A stretch of 64,000 bases of DNA from 3107 sp001483205 (GCA_964291375.2 OZ219809.1:62001-126000); one strand, 5' to 3'. Shown: positions 43,884 through 52,944, numbered from the stretch's first letter. A program made the numbers and translations. Notes: generated from the sequence alone by a model not told the origin.

Positions 43884-45035
43884 ATGAAACGACTTCTTAT
43901 CACCACAACGGCACTAACCCTTGCCACAGTTGCGGCGCAGGCCGACGAGTTGAGACTGGGCCTTGCCACTGCACAAACCGGCGGACTGGCACCCTATGAC
44001 TCACCCGTCGTCGAAGGCATCCGGATCGCCGTCGACGAAATCAACGCCGCCGGGGGGATCGGCGGCACCACACCGATCGAGTTGATCGAACGGGATGTGC
44101 GCTCGGATACGGCACAAACCGTCATCGCGGCCCAAGAACTTGTGGACGCCGGTGCCGAGGCCATTGTCCTGCCTTGCGACGCCGATCCGGCGATCGCTGC
44201 GGCCAGCATAGTCAGCGCCGCGGAAATCCCGGCGATTTCGACCTGCGCTTCGTCACCGACGTTGCCGCTGATCGGCGGGGAGTATGTCTTCGCCAATTTC
44301 CCCGGCGACAACGTGCAAGCGACGGTTTCGGCGTCCTGGGCCTTTGATCAGGGTATGCGGACGGCCTTCATCCTCTATTCGCCCGACATCCAGTACACCA
44401 CCATGCCGCTCTATTTCGCCGACGTGATGACGGCGCTTGGCGGCGAAGTCCTGGGCGAGGCGACCTACAACATCGGACAGCCCGACTTCTCGGCCATCGC
44501 CACCCAGATTGCTGCCATGTCCCCGGCTCCGGATGTGGTGATGACCTCGGCCTATGAGCCCGATTTCCCGACATTCCTGCGGGCGCTGCGCGCCGCTGGC
44601 TACCAGGGGCAGGTCATCGGCTCGGACGGAATCGACAGCCCGACGACTTTCGGACTCGGTGATCTCGCGGAGGGCGTGGTGTTCACAACGGCTGGCCATC
44701 CCACCGCAGGAAGCCCACTTGAAGCGTTCAATGCGCTCTACGAGGCGACAACGGGCAGCCCCTCCCAAACCGTGTTCAACGCGGTGGGCTATGACCTGGT
44801 GCAAGTCCTGGCAGCCGCCGTCCTCGCTGTAGGCTCGACCGAGCCACAGGCGATCCGTGACGCCATGGCCAACCTCGAGAACGTGCAGGGCGCGACCAGC
44901 CTGATCACCTACAAGGGAACCGACGGCATGCCCGTCCGCCAAGTATCGATCATCCGCGTCAATGGCGGCGAGCGCGAGTTGGTTGGCCAGCCCGCGCCGG
45001 ACGCTGCACTGATCCCCGCTCCGCGGATGCAGTAA
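43884..45035 (+). CDS. periplasmic substrate-binding protein, LivK type
   Basis: A 383-aa binding protein with a Sec signal peptide (MKRLLITTTALTLATVAAQA, cleavage near residue 20) and a Peripla_BP_6 fold (LRLGLATAQTGGLAPYDSPV, INAAGGIGGTTPIELIERD). It captures the substrate for the transporter encoded on either side. The substrate is probably an amino acid or amide, which sequence alone cannot decide. It lies 21 bp after the permease-ATPase gene, with AGGGAG before the ATG. Confidence 0.88.
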   Translation: MKRLLITTTALTLATVAAQADELRLGLATAQTGGLAPYDSPVVEGIRIAVDEINAAGGIGGTTPIELIERDVRSDTAQTVIAAQELVDAGAEAIVLPCDADPAIAAASIVSAAEIPAISTCASSPTLPLIGGEYVFANFPGDNVQATVSASWAFDQGMRTAFILYSPDIQYTTMPLYFADVMTALGGEVLGEATYNIGQPDFSAIATQIAAMSPAPDVVMTSAYEPDFPTFLRALRAAGYQGQVIGSDGIDSPTTFGLGDLAEGVVFTTAGHPTAGSPLEAFNALYEATTGSPSQTVFNAVGYDLVQVLAAAVLAVGSTEPQAIRDAMANLENVQGATSLITYKGTDGMPVRQVSIIRVNGGERELVGQPAPDAALIPAPRMQ

Positions 45036-45049
45036 AGGGTTTTCCACGC

Positions 45050-45766
45050 ATGGCTGCGCTTCTGAACCTTGACAACTGCAAGGTGCGCTACGGCGCAGTG
45101 GAGGCCGTGCGTGGCATCAGCCTTGAAATCCGGAAGGGCGAGATCGTCGCCCTTCTGGGTGCCAATGGTGCGGGAAAGTCTTCGACCATGAACGCGATCG
45201 CAGGGCTTGTTCCCGTGGCCGACGGGAAGGTCTGGTTTGAAGGCCGCGACATTACCGACCTAGCCCCAGAGGATATCCCGATTTCGGGCCTCACCCTATC
45301 ACCAGAAGGCCGACGGGTCTTCGGCACACTCAGCGTCGACGACAACCTAAAGATGGGCACCTATGCGGTTCGGGACAGAGCCGCCGCGGAAAAAGCCCGC
45401 GAACGCGTCCTTGACCTTTTTCCAATCCTCGCTGAGCGACACAGACAATATGCTGGCACGCTTTCCGGGGGGCAGCAGCAGATGCTGGCCATTGGCCGTG
45501 CGTTGATGTGCAACCCGCGCCTTCTGCTGCTGGACGAGCCGTCGCTCGGACTTGCGCCGCTGATCGTCGAGCAGGTCTTTGGCCTGATCAAGAAGCTGCG
45601 CGACGAGGGCGTGTCTATCTTCCTGGTCGAGCAGAATGTAGCCGGGGCGCTGGCGATCTCAAACCGCGCCTACATGATGGCCGCAGGCGTCGTCGTGGGT
45701 GAAGGCTCTGCTGACGAAATGCGGCACTCGGGCACGGTGGCCGAAAGCTACCTAGGGGGTCACTGA
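45050..45766 (+). CDS. livF: ABC transporter ATP-binding protein, LivF type
   Basis: A 238-aa ATPase with Walker A LLGANGAGKSSTMNAIAGL, signature GTLSGGQQQMLAIGRAL, Walker B LLLLDEPSLGLAP and H-loop-equivalent VEQNV (LivF proteins carry Gln-Asn here). It pairs with the ATPase half of the upstream fusion protein. The gap to the binding-protein gene is 14 bp, and livH follows after 2 bp. Confidence 0.92.
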   Translation: MAALLNLDNCKVRYGAVEAVRGISLEIRKGEIVALLGANGAGKSSTMNAIAGLVPVADGKVWFEGRDITDLAPEDIPISGLTLSPEGRRVFGTLSVDDNLKMGTYAVRDRAAAEKARERVLDLFPILAERHRQYAGTLSGGQQQMLAIGRALMCNPRLLLLDEPSLGLAPLIVEQVFGLIKKLRDEGVSIFLVEQNVAGALAISNRAYMMAAGVVVGEGSADEMRHSGTVAESYLGGH

Positions 45767-45768
45767 GC

Positions 45769-46662
45769 ATGGATATCGTGCTGCAACAGACGTTGAACGC
45801 GGTGGCGCTCGGCGGAATCTACGCCCTGCTTGCGCTCGGTCTGGCGGTCGTGTTCTCGATCATGGGGCTGATCAACTTCGCCCATGGCGAACTGATGACG
45901 ATCACAGGCTACGTGCTGATGTTCTGCGGGATCGCAGGCATTCCGTTCGTACTCGGTGTTCCGTTGGCGATCATCGCCGCGGCGCTGTCCGCCGTGGCGA
46001 TGGAGCGGATCGCCTTCCGTCCCCTGCGCGGAGCCTCGGGGGCGACGATGCTCGTGACCAGTTTCGCAGTTGCGATGATCCTCCAGGTGCTGTTCCAGAA
46101 CCTGATCTCGGCGCGGTCCCAAGTGGTGATCATTCCGGATCTTCTCGGACAGAGCGTAACGGCCTTCGGGCTGGTGATCGGCGTGAACAAGCTTTTCGCG
46201 ATCATCGCAACGCTGGTCATGCTGGTGGCGCTGGAAGCCTTCATGTCGCGGCAAAAACACGGTATCGCCATGCGCGCCGCGGCCGAGGATTTCGCCATCG
46301 CGCGTCTGATGGGGATCAGGGCCAATACCGTGATTTCTGGAGCCTTTGCCCTGTCTGGTCTCCTGGCCGGAGTAGCGGCGGTGCTCTGGGTGTCGCAACG
46401 CGCCTCAGTAGATCCGCTGATGGGCTTTACCCCGGTGCTCAAGGCGTTCATCGCGGCCATTCTTGGCGGACTAGGGTCGCTGCGGGGGGCAGTGGCGGGG
46501 GGCTTCGTTCTCGGCTTCATTGAGGTCTTTCTCGCAGCCTTCCTTCCGGCCGACTGGCAGGAATTCCGTGAGCCCATCGGCCTCGCACTCATCGTGGTGA
46601 TCCTGATTCTGCGTCCAAACGGATTGATTCCGGCCGCGACCCTTCAGGCACAGAAAGTATGA
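45769..46662 (+). CDS. livH: ABC transporter permease, LivH type
   Basis: A 297-aa integral membrane protein with about eight hydrophobic segments and the LivH loops LGLAVVFSIMGLINFAHGEL and MRAAAEDFAIARLMGI. It pairs with the LivM half of the fusion. Its stop overlaps the start of the amidohydrolase gene by 4 nt, tying uptake to metabolism. Confidence 0.92.
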   Translation: MDIVLQQTLNAVALGGIYALLALGLAVVFSIMGLINFAHGELMTITGYVLMFCGIAGIPFVLGVPLAIIAAALSAVAMERIAFRPLRGASGATMLVTSFAVAMILQVLFQNLISARSQVVIIPDLLGQSVTAFGLVIGVNKLFAIIATLVMLVALEAFMSRQKHGIAMRAAAEDFAIARLMGIRANTVISGAFALSGLLAGVAAVLWVSQRASVDPLMGFTPVLKAFIAAILGGLGSLRGAVAGGFVLGFIEVFLAAFLPADWQEFREPIGLALIVVILILRPNGLIPAATLQAQKV

Positions 46663-47432
46663 CAATACATCCTCCCCTGCCTGCCCTCCTGTCGGCCAAA
46701 GATCCTGCACCAGTGGAGTGGTTCAACGCCGACAGCGCTGCACCGATACTGCTGGTCTGCGAACATGCCGGTCGGGCGGTCCCTGAGGCGCTGGCCGGAC
46801 TAGGCCTGCCCGAGGGCGCGATTGATGACCATATTGGATGGGACATCGGAGCCCTGGCCGTCGCACGGCGCATTGCTGAGCGCCTGGGCGCGCCGCTGAT
46901 CGCTCAGCGCTACAGCCGGCTGGTCATCGACTGCAACCGCCCACCGCTCAGCCCCGGTGCCATCCCCGAGATCAGCGACGGCCAGCGGGTTCCTGGCAAC
47001 GCGGCGATTTCCCCTGAACAGCGGATGGCACACGTGCGGGATGTCTTCGACCCTTTCGCAGCGGCAGTCGTGGACGCCTTTTCCCAGGCACCGCGCAAAC
47101 TGGCGATCTCGATCCACTCCTTCACCCGGGCCATGCGCGGCAAGGGAGAAAGACCTTGGCACGCGGGTTTCCTGGCGCGTCAGGAACTTGACACATCGCG
47201 CCGATTCATCGACCATATCGCGCAGGCTGCCCCGCACCTCGTTCTGGCGCTGAACGAACCCTATCAGGTCGAGGACGAGACCGACTGGTTCATCCCGACC
47301 CAATGCGAAGCGCGCCACATTCGCCACAGCCTTGTCGAGATCCGCAACGACCTGATCCGGACCTCCGAAGGCCAGGATCTCTGGGCAGGGTATCTGACGG
47401 ACGCGATCCACTCGATCCTGCTGGCAGATTGA
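46659..47432 (+). CDS. N-formylglutamate amidohydrolase-like protein
   Basis: A 257-aa member of the FGase family (PF05013). Visible motifs are LLVCEHAGRAVPEAL, DDHIGWDIGALAVARRIAE, RYSRLVIDCNR and AISIHSFTRAMRGK. These contain the His/Glu ligands of a zinc amidohydrolase. HutG-type enzymes release formate from N-formylglutamate. Here, with a transporter and a gamma-glutamyl ligase-like protein but no hut genes, a related N-acyl or gamma-glutamyl amide is as likely. Confidence 0.85.
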   Translation: MTIHPPLPALLSAKDPAPVEWFNADSAAPILLVCEHAGRAVPEALAGLGLPEGAIDDHIGWDIGALAVARRIAERLGAPLIAQRYSRLVIDCNRPPLSPGAIPEISDGQRVPGNAAISPEQRMAHVRDVFDPFAAAVVDAFSQAPRKLAISIHSFTRAMRGKGERPWHAGFLARQELDTSRRFIDHIAQAAPHLVLALNEPYQVEDETDWFIPTQCEARHIRHSLVEIRNDLIRTSEGQDLWAGYLTDAIHSILLAD

Positions 47433-47475
47433 AGCTCACAATTTCATCCCTTTTGAAAGCCGACAGGATCAACTC

Positions 47476-48132
47476 ATGACCACGACATCCCAACCATTGA
47501 CGCGCGAACTGCCGCTTGTCCCCACGCAGTCGGCGCTTCTGTTCATCGACGTGCAGAACTTTGCTGCACACCGCAACGGTGCCAAGTTCAGCGGCCTGAC
47601 AGAAGAGGAATTCACCCGGAAATATGGCTGGTTCTTCTCTGAACTCGACACGCGGGTGATCCCCAACATGCAAGCCATTCAGAAGGCCTGCCGCTCCAGC
47701 GGGATCGAGGTCGTATACACCACCATCGAAAGCCTGACACTGGACGGGCGCGACCAGTCACTTGACTACAAAATCACTGGATTCAACGTCGCCAAGGGCT
47801 CGTGGGACGGCAAGGTCATTGACCAGATCGCCCCCGAGTGTGACGAGATCGTGTTTCCAAAGTCGTCCTCCTCGGTCTTCGTTTCGACCCATATCGACTA
47901 TGTGCTGCGGAACCTGGGGGTGAGGCAGCTCGTCATCTCAGGCTTGATTACCGATCAATGTGTCGAGAGCGCCATCCGCGACGCCTGCGACCTCGGCTAT
48001 CTCGTCACGCAGGTTACGGATGCCTGTCTGAGCTACAGTCAGGAGCGTCACGAGAACAGCCTCCGCGCAATCAAGGGATATTGCCGACAGGTTACAACGG
48101 CCGATCTGATCGAGGAACTGGGCCAGCTATGA
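47476..48132 (+). CDS. isochorismatase-like cysteine hydrolase
   Basis: A 218-aa amidohydrolase of the isochorismatase-like superfamily. The catalytic Asp is in ALLFIDVQNF, the Lys in EIVFPKSSSSVF and the Cys in LVISGLITDQCVESAIRDA, with the usual cis-peptide region before the Cys. Relatives include N-carbamoylsarcosine amidase, nicotinamidase and ureidoacrylate hydrolase. It is the last gene of the transporter cluster, 43 bp after the FGase-like gene. Confidence 0.88.
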   Translation: MTTTSQPLTRELPLVPTQSALLFIDVQNFAAHRNGAKFSGLTEEEFTRKYGWFFSELDTRVIPNMQAIQKACRSSGIEVVYTTIESLTLDGRDQSLDYKITGFNVAKGSWDGKVIDQIAPECDEIVFPKSSSSVFVSTHIDYVLRNLGVRQLVISGLITDQCVESAIRDACDLGYLVTQVTDACLSYSQERHENSLRAIKGYCRQVTTADLIEELGQL

Positions 48133-48329
48133 TGCGCAAGGCCGGTTCTCAGTTCGTGGCACCACGAAACACAAACCAGTGAGCGAAACGCTGGTCTTGT
48201 AACAGCATTGTCAGGTTGTTTTCGTCTGCGAGCAAGGTTTGGCGGCGTTGCATTTATGCTGTGAGTTTTTGTGTATACCCGACCCAAAGATTGAAGGCGT
48301 CTGCTCGGGCGTGGCGATAAGATGTGGCT
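48133..48329. other. intergenic debris between hydrolase gene and IS-A copy 3
   Basis: No convincing frame. It contains the 40-bp repeat at 48205-48244. The remainder (48245-48329) precedes the IS-A end and looks like leftover IS or flank sequence that I cannot name. Confidence 0.5.
48205..48244 (+). repeat. 40-bp repeat, inverted partner of 30450-30489
   Basis: Begins GCATTGTCAGGTTGTTTTCG. About 36 of 40 bases match the reverse complement of 30450-30489. It lies 85 bp inside the left end of IS-A copy 3. Confidence 0.65.
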
Positions 48330-49641
48330 GGACACCTCGATCAAGGGCTTCTGTGTTTGGCTTTGAGGCGAATGCGCCTGTTTTCACCAGCCGGGTGCGC
48401 CTTGTCCCTGGCTGGCGCTTGAACCGGGCGGGATTTCATCGCCTCAGGACCACTTGAGCGGGTCTTTCCGGGATTTCGGACGGTGTCAGGCCATGGCTCG
48501 CCGACGCTCCTGAAAGATCAGGCGGCGGAAATTGTAGGCGAGGTTCGCCATGGTGATCCGCCCTGCGGCGCGGCGCCTGCCGATACAGCGGATGGAAAGC
48601 TCCATCGGCCCCTTCTGATGCCCGAACACATGCTCGACGCCCGCCCGGACCTTTGAGCGGGTGGCATTGCCGCGCCGATGTGTTTGGGCATCGGCTTGCC
48701 ACGGGGTTTCTTGCGGTGGATGTGGGAGATGAACCCGTTGGCTTTCAGCCAGGCTTCGTTACGTGCCGAGCGGTATCCGGTATCAGCCCAGACCTTACCT
48801 GAGCGATTGGCCGGGTCCAGGCATCGTGGCCAGCTCATGCCCGTCATGGCGGGCGGCATCCGTTGTGGTCTCGCGGCCCGGATGAAGCGCCACTTTCGGT
48901 CAATGCTGATATGGGTCTTGTAGCCAAAATGCGGGATGGCGAGGTCCACCAGGCCCGCGTCCTTCCCGCCGTCTTTTGTCTTGCGGGCCCTGGAATACCT
49001 GACCGTCCGGCGGGCGTCGGTGTCTTTCTGCGCCGCCCGGGCAGGCGCATCAGGCCATATCTCATCAGCCGTCTCCCCGGCGCGGACCCGCCCCTTCTCC
49101 TCTTTCGTCATCCGTTGACGCGGAGCCGCGATCAGGCTCGCATCGACAATCTGTCCGCCCGTCGGCCTGTAGCCCCGATCCCGAAGGCGCACCTCAAAGG
49201 CAGCGAACAGTGCCTCGAATGCGCCCGCAAGGGGCGCAGCTTCTCCCGGAACAGCCGGAGCGTCTTCTGATCCGGGGTCGGCGCACCAATCGGGAAGCCG
49301 GGAAACCGCAGCCAGCTCAGCCGGTCCCGGATCAGAAACTCCATCCGCTCGTCACTTGAGCTATGCAGCGACGACAGAACAAGAACCTTGAACATCGTCA
49401 CCGGGTCGTAAGGGGGCCGCCCGCCTTTCGGACGCTCCCCATACCCGAGCGCCTCAAGCAGGACCGGGCGGAACGCCTCAAAGTCAACATGGCGTTCAAG
49501 CGCCTCCAAAGGATCGCCGCTCTGCGAAAGGCGCTCGAGATGATCCGAAAGGTCAAACAAACCGGCTGTGTGCATCGCTCTTTCCTCCCGGAAACAGTAA
49601 ATCATATCCAGGACGGAAAAGCACGGTTCTTAGAGGTGTCC
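48330..49641 (-). mobile_element. IS-A copy 3, transposase frameshifted
   Basis: A 1312-bp copy, reverse orientation, with ends GGACACCTCGATCAAGG and the inverse of GGACACCTCTAAGAACC. It interrupts an IS110-type transposase whose N-terminus is directly to the right. It has the same orientation as copy 2, so copies 2 and 3 flank the catabolic block as direct repeats. Confidence 0.9.
48486..49575 (-). pseudogene. IS-A transposase, broken by frameshifts
   Basis: Shares with copy 2 the two extra bases after FREKL and after KWRFIR. It has one further extra base in the stretch coding for ATILDPANRSG (near 48822), and a base missing near 48677. The frame is split into several pieces. The shared frameshifts show that copies 2 and 3 descend from one already broken copy. 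Confidence 0.85.
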
Positions 49642-49739
49642 AGTTTCTTGCGGAAGACCGTCGATCCGTCGTCAGCCGCACCGTGCAACTGAAACACATT
49701 CTTTGCGAGATCAATGCCGATGATGTTGGTCTTTGCCAT
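49642..49739 (-). pseudogene. IS110-family transposase, N-terminal fragment
   Basis: About 33 residues, MAKTNIIGIDLAKNVFQLHG..., the classic DEDD-transposase start of IS110-family elements with the first catalytic Asp, cut off by IS-A at 49641. AGGACATCC lies just before the ATG. Confidence 0.85.
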
Positions 49740-49829
49740 GTGGATGTCCTCCCAGTTCTGTGTGCCGTCACCATGACGGCACCTGGCGCATTGTGATGCC
49801 GCCAAGCGCGGGCATCCACACCATCAGTC

Positions 49830-50295
49830 ATGTTTGCCGGGGCAGCGCTGGCCCTTCGGCGCGTAGCCGTGGGTGCGGGGCATGTCGGTGGCAAAGCCGC
49901 TTTCATCAATGTAAACAACGGGGCGCGACGCCGCCTCATGGGCCGCGATCCTCTCCCGGAAGCACCGCCGCACGTCGTCGTCCGCTTGTCGGTGCCGCAT
50001 CGGTTTTTTTATATGTCACCCCGAGCCGCCGCAGCACCCGCCAGATTGTCTTCCGCGAAACCCCGCGCCGCGCCGCGCGCTCATGCTGATACGCATCCGG
50101 GGGGTCGCGAACGTCCTGGGCCAGCGCCGCCATGTCGAGCTTGACAGGGGCGCGGCGCTGGTAGGGTTTGGGGGCAAGGCGTGCGTTCCGGCGCACAACA
50201 CTGGCGATGCCGATGGAGAACCGCTTGGCGGTCTGAGCAAAGCTCAGCCCCTCGCGGATTTTGACCGCCAGCACATGGCGGCGAAATGCGACAGG
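49830..50295 (-). pseudogene. IS630-family transposase relic
   Basis: On the minus strand, LAVKIREGLSFAQTAKRFSIGIASVVRR is the HTH and YQRRAPVKLDMAALAQDVRD...SRKTIWRVLRRLGVTYKK the second HTH of an IS630/Tc1-type transposase. The rest, including pieces of the first Asp block, is scattered over other frames down to 49830. Frameshifts and missing ends make it non-functional. Nothing else is seen between 50300 and 50430, a conspicuously AT-rich stretch. Confidence 0.75.
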
Positions 50296-50433
50296 GTAGG
50301 TCTTCTACTAAATATACGCGATATTAAAGCGCTTGGATATACATATGGTATCATTATTTTCTTGCTACGCTATACTATTGTGTCACAAAACCGCTTACAG
50401 GTCTACGACCTGACCAAAAGGGCGATGCCGCCA

Positions 50434-50465
50434 CTCAGGGCGTCGCGTTGCGCAGACGCCCTGAG
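50434..50465. terminator. strong hairpin downstream of the amine oxidase fragment
   Basis: CTCAGGGCGTC and GACGCCCTGAG are perfect 11-bp arms around a 10-nt loop, 17 bp beyond the stop of the minus-strand amine oxidase fragment. A short T-run (CCCTTTTGG) follows on the minus strand. It probably ends transcription of that gene. Confidence 0.55.
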
Positions 50466-50481
50466 CTTGACAGACAATGGG

Positions 50482-51204
50482 TCACGTGAATGGGTTGAGC
50501 GGGGTCGGCTCAAACGACGTATCAAGTTGAAGATAGTCCGAGAAGTCGAAGTCATTGTTGAATGCCATGCCGTCCGAGTCGTTGATGATGTTCACCACGG
50601 CGTCGAGCGCGAGACGAAGTGCTGGCTCGGTCCAGCCGCCTTCGAGGGAAAACGCCTCACCAGCCAGATAGATACCGGTAGCCTTGCCGTTCTTCTGGTT
50701 GTGGGCGAGCAGCCGGTAGTCTTCGGCCCACCGACCTTCGCGGTAGAGTTTTGCGCAGCCGTGGTAATTCGGTTCCAGCGCCCAGCGGATGATCGCACTT
50801 GATTCCTGATCAATGTAGTCCGAGATCGACACGCCGAGAGTCTGGTCCGTGATCCGGTCCGCTTCTTCCACCAGCTTTTCCACAAGGTCAGTTTCTCTGT
50901 ACGACAGAAACTTCGAGGCATCGTCTTCCCAAGTGTACGACAGGACAACGACGCCGAGATCGTCCCCCTCGGCTGCATAGGCGTAGATGTCTTGAAGGAA
51001 GCCGTCGGTCACGACAACCTGAGGGATTTTCGGAGCGTCGCCGCTCCAGTAATTCTCCTTCAGCGCGAAGAAGACTTTGCACGACTTGATCCAGTGCGAC
51101 GTGTTCATCGCGGTCCGGGTCCGAAACGCCACGGATTCGCGTTGGGCGTGAATTTCCGGAGCTTCGATCCGGGAGAACTGAATGAAGGCATCGCCACACT
51201 CCCT
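50482..51204 (-). pseudogene. flavin amine oxidase (tryptophan/lysine monooxygenase-like), C-terminal part
   Basis: The C-terminal half of an FAD-dependent amine oxidase. RWALEPNYHGCAKLYREG is a substrate-domain block, and TGIYLAGEAFSLEGGWTEPA is the typical C-terminal FAD-binding segment. A GTG at 51132 could start a 216-aa product. However, family-like coding continues in frame up to 51204 (GDAFIQFSRIEAPEI...), where it meets the in-frame TAG of the MarR gene. The dinucleotide-binding N-terminus (GxGxxG) is absent, so the protein cannot bind FAD. It is a deletion remnant. Confidence 0.75.
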
Positions 51205-51672
51205 CTAAGAGGTTTCAGAAAAGGGCTTCATCTGCACCGGGGAAAGCTCTGTCTCTCCGATTTCTGACAGGATTCTCCTCAGCATGTCGGCATGTTCCGG
51301 TCCGATCCTGATCGCGATCTGCTCTTCCTCAAGGCGCGCCTGCTTGCGGATTTGATCAATCCGCTTGCGGCCAAGCGCGGTGATGTCGAGATTTACCTTG
51401 CGATGATCCGACGAAGCGACCCGGCGATGAACCAGGCCATCTGCAACCATTCGATCAACAAGTTTCGTCAGGGTGGGCGGGTTCATCAGAACCAGCTCCG
51501 CCAGATCGCCCATGGTCAGGCTGTCATCATTTTCGAGAATTTCCATCACCCGCCAGGCCTCGACCTGCACACCAAACTGTTTCAGCCGTCGCGTGAGGGA
51601 CGTATGCACCTTCCGGTGGGCGGTCGCCAGGGAATAGGAAATGTAGGATTGCACGGGATGGTGGCTCTTCAT
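51205..51672 (-). CDS. MarR-family transcriptional regulator
   Basis: A 155-aa winged-helix regulator. RRLKQFGVQVEAWRVMEIL, LTMGDLAELVLMNPPTLTKLVDRM (recognition helix region) and HRRVASSDHRKVNLDITALGRK (wing) are the standard MarR blocks. It is divergent from the AmiC-like gene with a 73-bp gap. It most likely controls the amide cluster, perhaps through the 19-bp element found there and again before the flotillin gene. Its stop codon directly adjoins the in-frame amine oxidase remnant. Confidence 0.9.
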   Translation of the reverse strand: MKSHHPVQSYISYSLATAHRKVHTSLTRRLKQFGVQVEAWRVMEILENDDSLTMGDLAELVLMNPPTLTKLVDRMVADGLVHRRVASSDHRKVNLDITALGRKRIDQIRKQARLEEEQIAIRIGPEHADMLRRILSEIGETELSPVQMKPFSETS

Positions 51673-51708
51673 GTCGGCGTTTTTCCTCTTGGCTGAGGGC
51701 CAAATTAT

Positions 51709-51727
51709 TTGACTTGGAAAACAATTT
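51709..51727 (+). promoter_or_regulatory. 19-bp element, copy 1 (candidate MarR operator)
   Basis: TTGACTTGGAAAACAATTT lies between the divergent MarR and AmiC-like genes. 16 of 19 bases recur at 52926-52944, upstream of the flotillin-like gene. Shared presence before two transcription starts and proximity to the MarR gene suggest a common operator or promoter element. Confidence 0.5.
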
Positions 51728-51745
51728 CAACAAAAATCTGATCTC

Positions 51746-52900
51746 ATGTTCAGGTGCATCGAGTGTCATGCCGTGGAAGCACAGCCGAATGTTTCCACCT
51801 TCCGGCTCAGCGAGCTGAACGATCTGGAGGGGGATCGGCTTGCCTTGCCCGGTTCGACCTTCCGGATTGGATTGCTCATCCCGATGTGTGGGTCCGCAGG
51901 CATTTGGGGGCCTTCGTGCATATCGAGCGCGCAGGTTGCAGTGGCGGAACTCAACGAGGGGCGCGGGATCGGCGGTCGTCCGGTCGAGCTGATAATGATC
52001 GACTCGGCCCTTGAGGCCCCGAACCCGGTCGAGACCGTCATTAACTCTCTGATCGAAATCAGAGCTATTGACGCCATCATCGGTATGCACATCAGCGCCG
52101 TTCGCCAGAACCTCAGCAAGATCGTCAGGCAAAGGGTGCCCTATGTCTATACGCCGCTCTATGAGGGCGGAGAGCGCACAAGGGGTATCTTTGCCATCGG
52201 CGACACGCCGGACCGCCAGCTTGGCCCGGCGCTGGAGTATTTCCATCAGGAACGCAAAATCAGACGATGGGCGCTGATCGGGAATGATTATGTCTGGCCC
52301 CGGGCCTCTAACGACTACGCAAGGCGAAAACTAAAAGACCTCGGCTCCGGGGTCGCGTTCGAGCGTTATCTGCCCTTCGGCGTTTCGGACATGCACTCCG
52401 TCGTTGCAGACCTGCGGCAAAGCGGTGCCGAAGCCGTCCTGATTTCTCTGGTCGGACAGGATGCCGTCACGTTCAACCGCGCCTTCGGGGATACCCGGTC
52501 ACATGAGAAGATGCTTCGGTTCTCATGTGCGATGGAGGAAAACGGCCTGCTTGCCTCCGGGGCTGAAAACCTGATCGGGCTTTATTCCGCTGCATCCTAT
52601 TTCGGGTCGATGAACACCGCGGCCAACAGCATCTTCAAGGAAAAATACTATGGCATCCATGGCGAGAGCGCGCCGGTGCTGAATGCCTTGGGCCAATCCA
52701 CCTATGAGGGCGTTCATTTTCTGGCCGGTCTTCTGGAAAATCATCAGGATGATTGGAGTTTGCACAACAGTCTGGTGTCTCCGACTGTCCGATACAGAAG
52801 CATTCGGCGCGCGGATTCCGGCGGCGCGCCGGGGGCCGGGTGCCCGATCTATCTGGCCAGGGCCAATGGTGTTCTGTTTGATATTCTGAAAAATTTATGA
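51746..52900 (+). CDS. AmiC-like amide-sensing / substrate-binding domain protein
   Basis: A 384-aa Peripla_BP_6 protein without a signal peptide. It begins MFRCIECHAVEAQPN and reaches the fold at FRIGLLIPMCGSAGIWGPS, then VAVAELNEGRGIGGRPVELI and YVYTPLYEGGERT. Lack of an export signal and similarity to AmiC suggest a cytosolic sensor for short amides rather than a transport component. AmiC controls the antiterminator AmiR, but no amiR is visible here. The C-terminal RADSGGAPGAGCPIYLARANG replaces the usual end. It is the first gene of the amide cluster. Confidence 0.75.
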   Translation: MFRCIECHAVEAQPNVSTFRLSELNDLEGDRLALPGSTFRIGLLIPMCGSAGIWGPSCISSAQVAVAELNEGRGIGGRPVELIMIDSALEAPNPVETVINSLIEIRAIDAIIGMHISAVRQNLSKIVRQRVPYVYTPLYEGGERTRGIFAIGDTPDRQLGPALEYFHQERKIRRWALIGNDYVWPRASNDYARRKLKDLGSGVAFERYLPFGVSDMHSVVADLRQSGAEAVLISLVGQDAVTFNRAFGDTRSHEKMLRFSCAMEENGLLASGAENLIGLYSAASYFGSMNTAANSIFKEKYYGIHGESAPVLNALGQSTYEGVHFLAGLLENHQDDWSLHNSLVSPTVRYRSIRRADSGGAPGAGCPIYLARANGVLFDILKNL

Positions 52901-52925
52901 GTATCAAATATTTGAAAAGTATTTA

Positions 52926-52944
52926 TTGAATCGGAAAACAAATT
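52926..52944 (+). promoter_or_regulatory. 19-bp element, copy 2
   Basis: TTGAATCGGAAAACAAATT, matching 51709-51727 at 16 of 19 positions. It sits 26 bp after the AmiC-like stop in an AT-rich gap, so the flotillin-like gene probably has its own regulated promoter here. Confidence 0.5.

Noticed and set aside
49642..50295. A functional gene in the IS630/IS110 debris
   Set aside because: Frames are short, shifted and lack catalytic regions.
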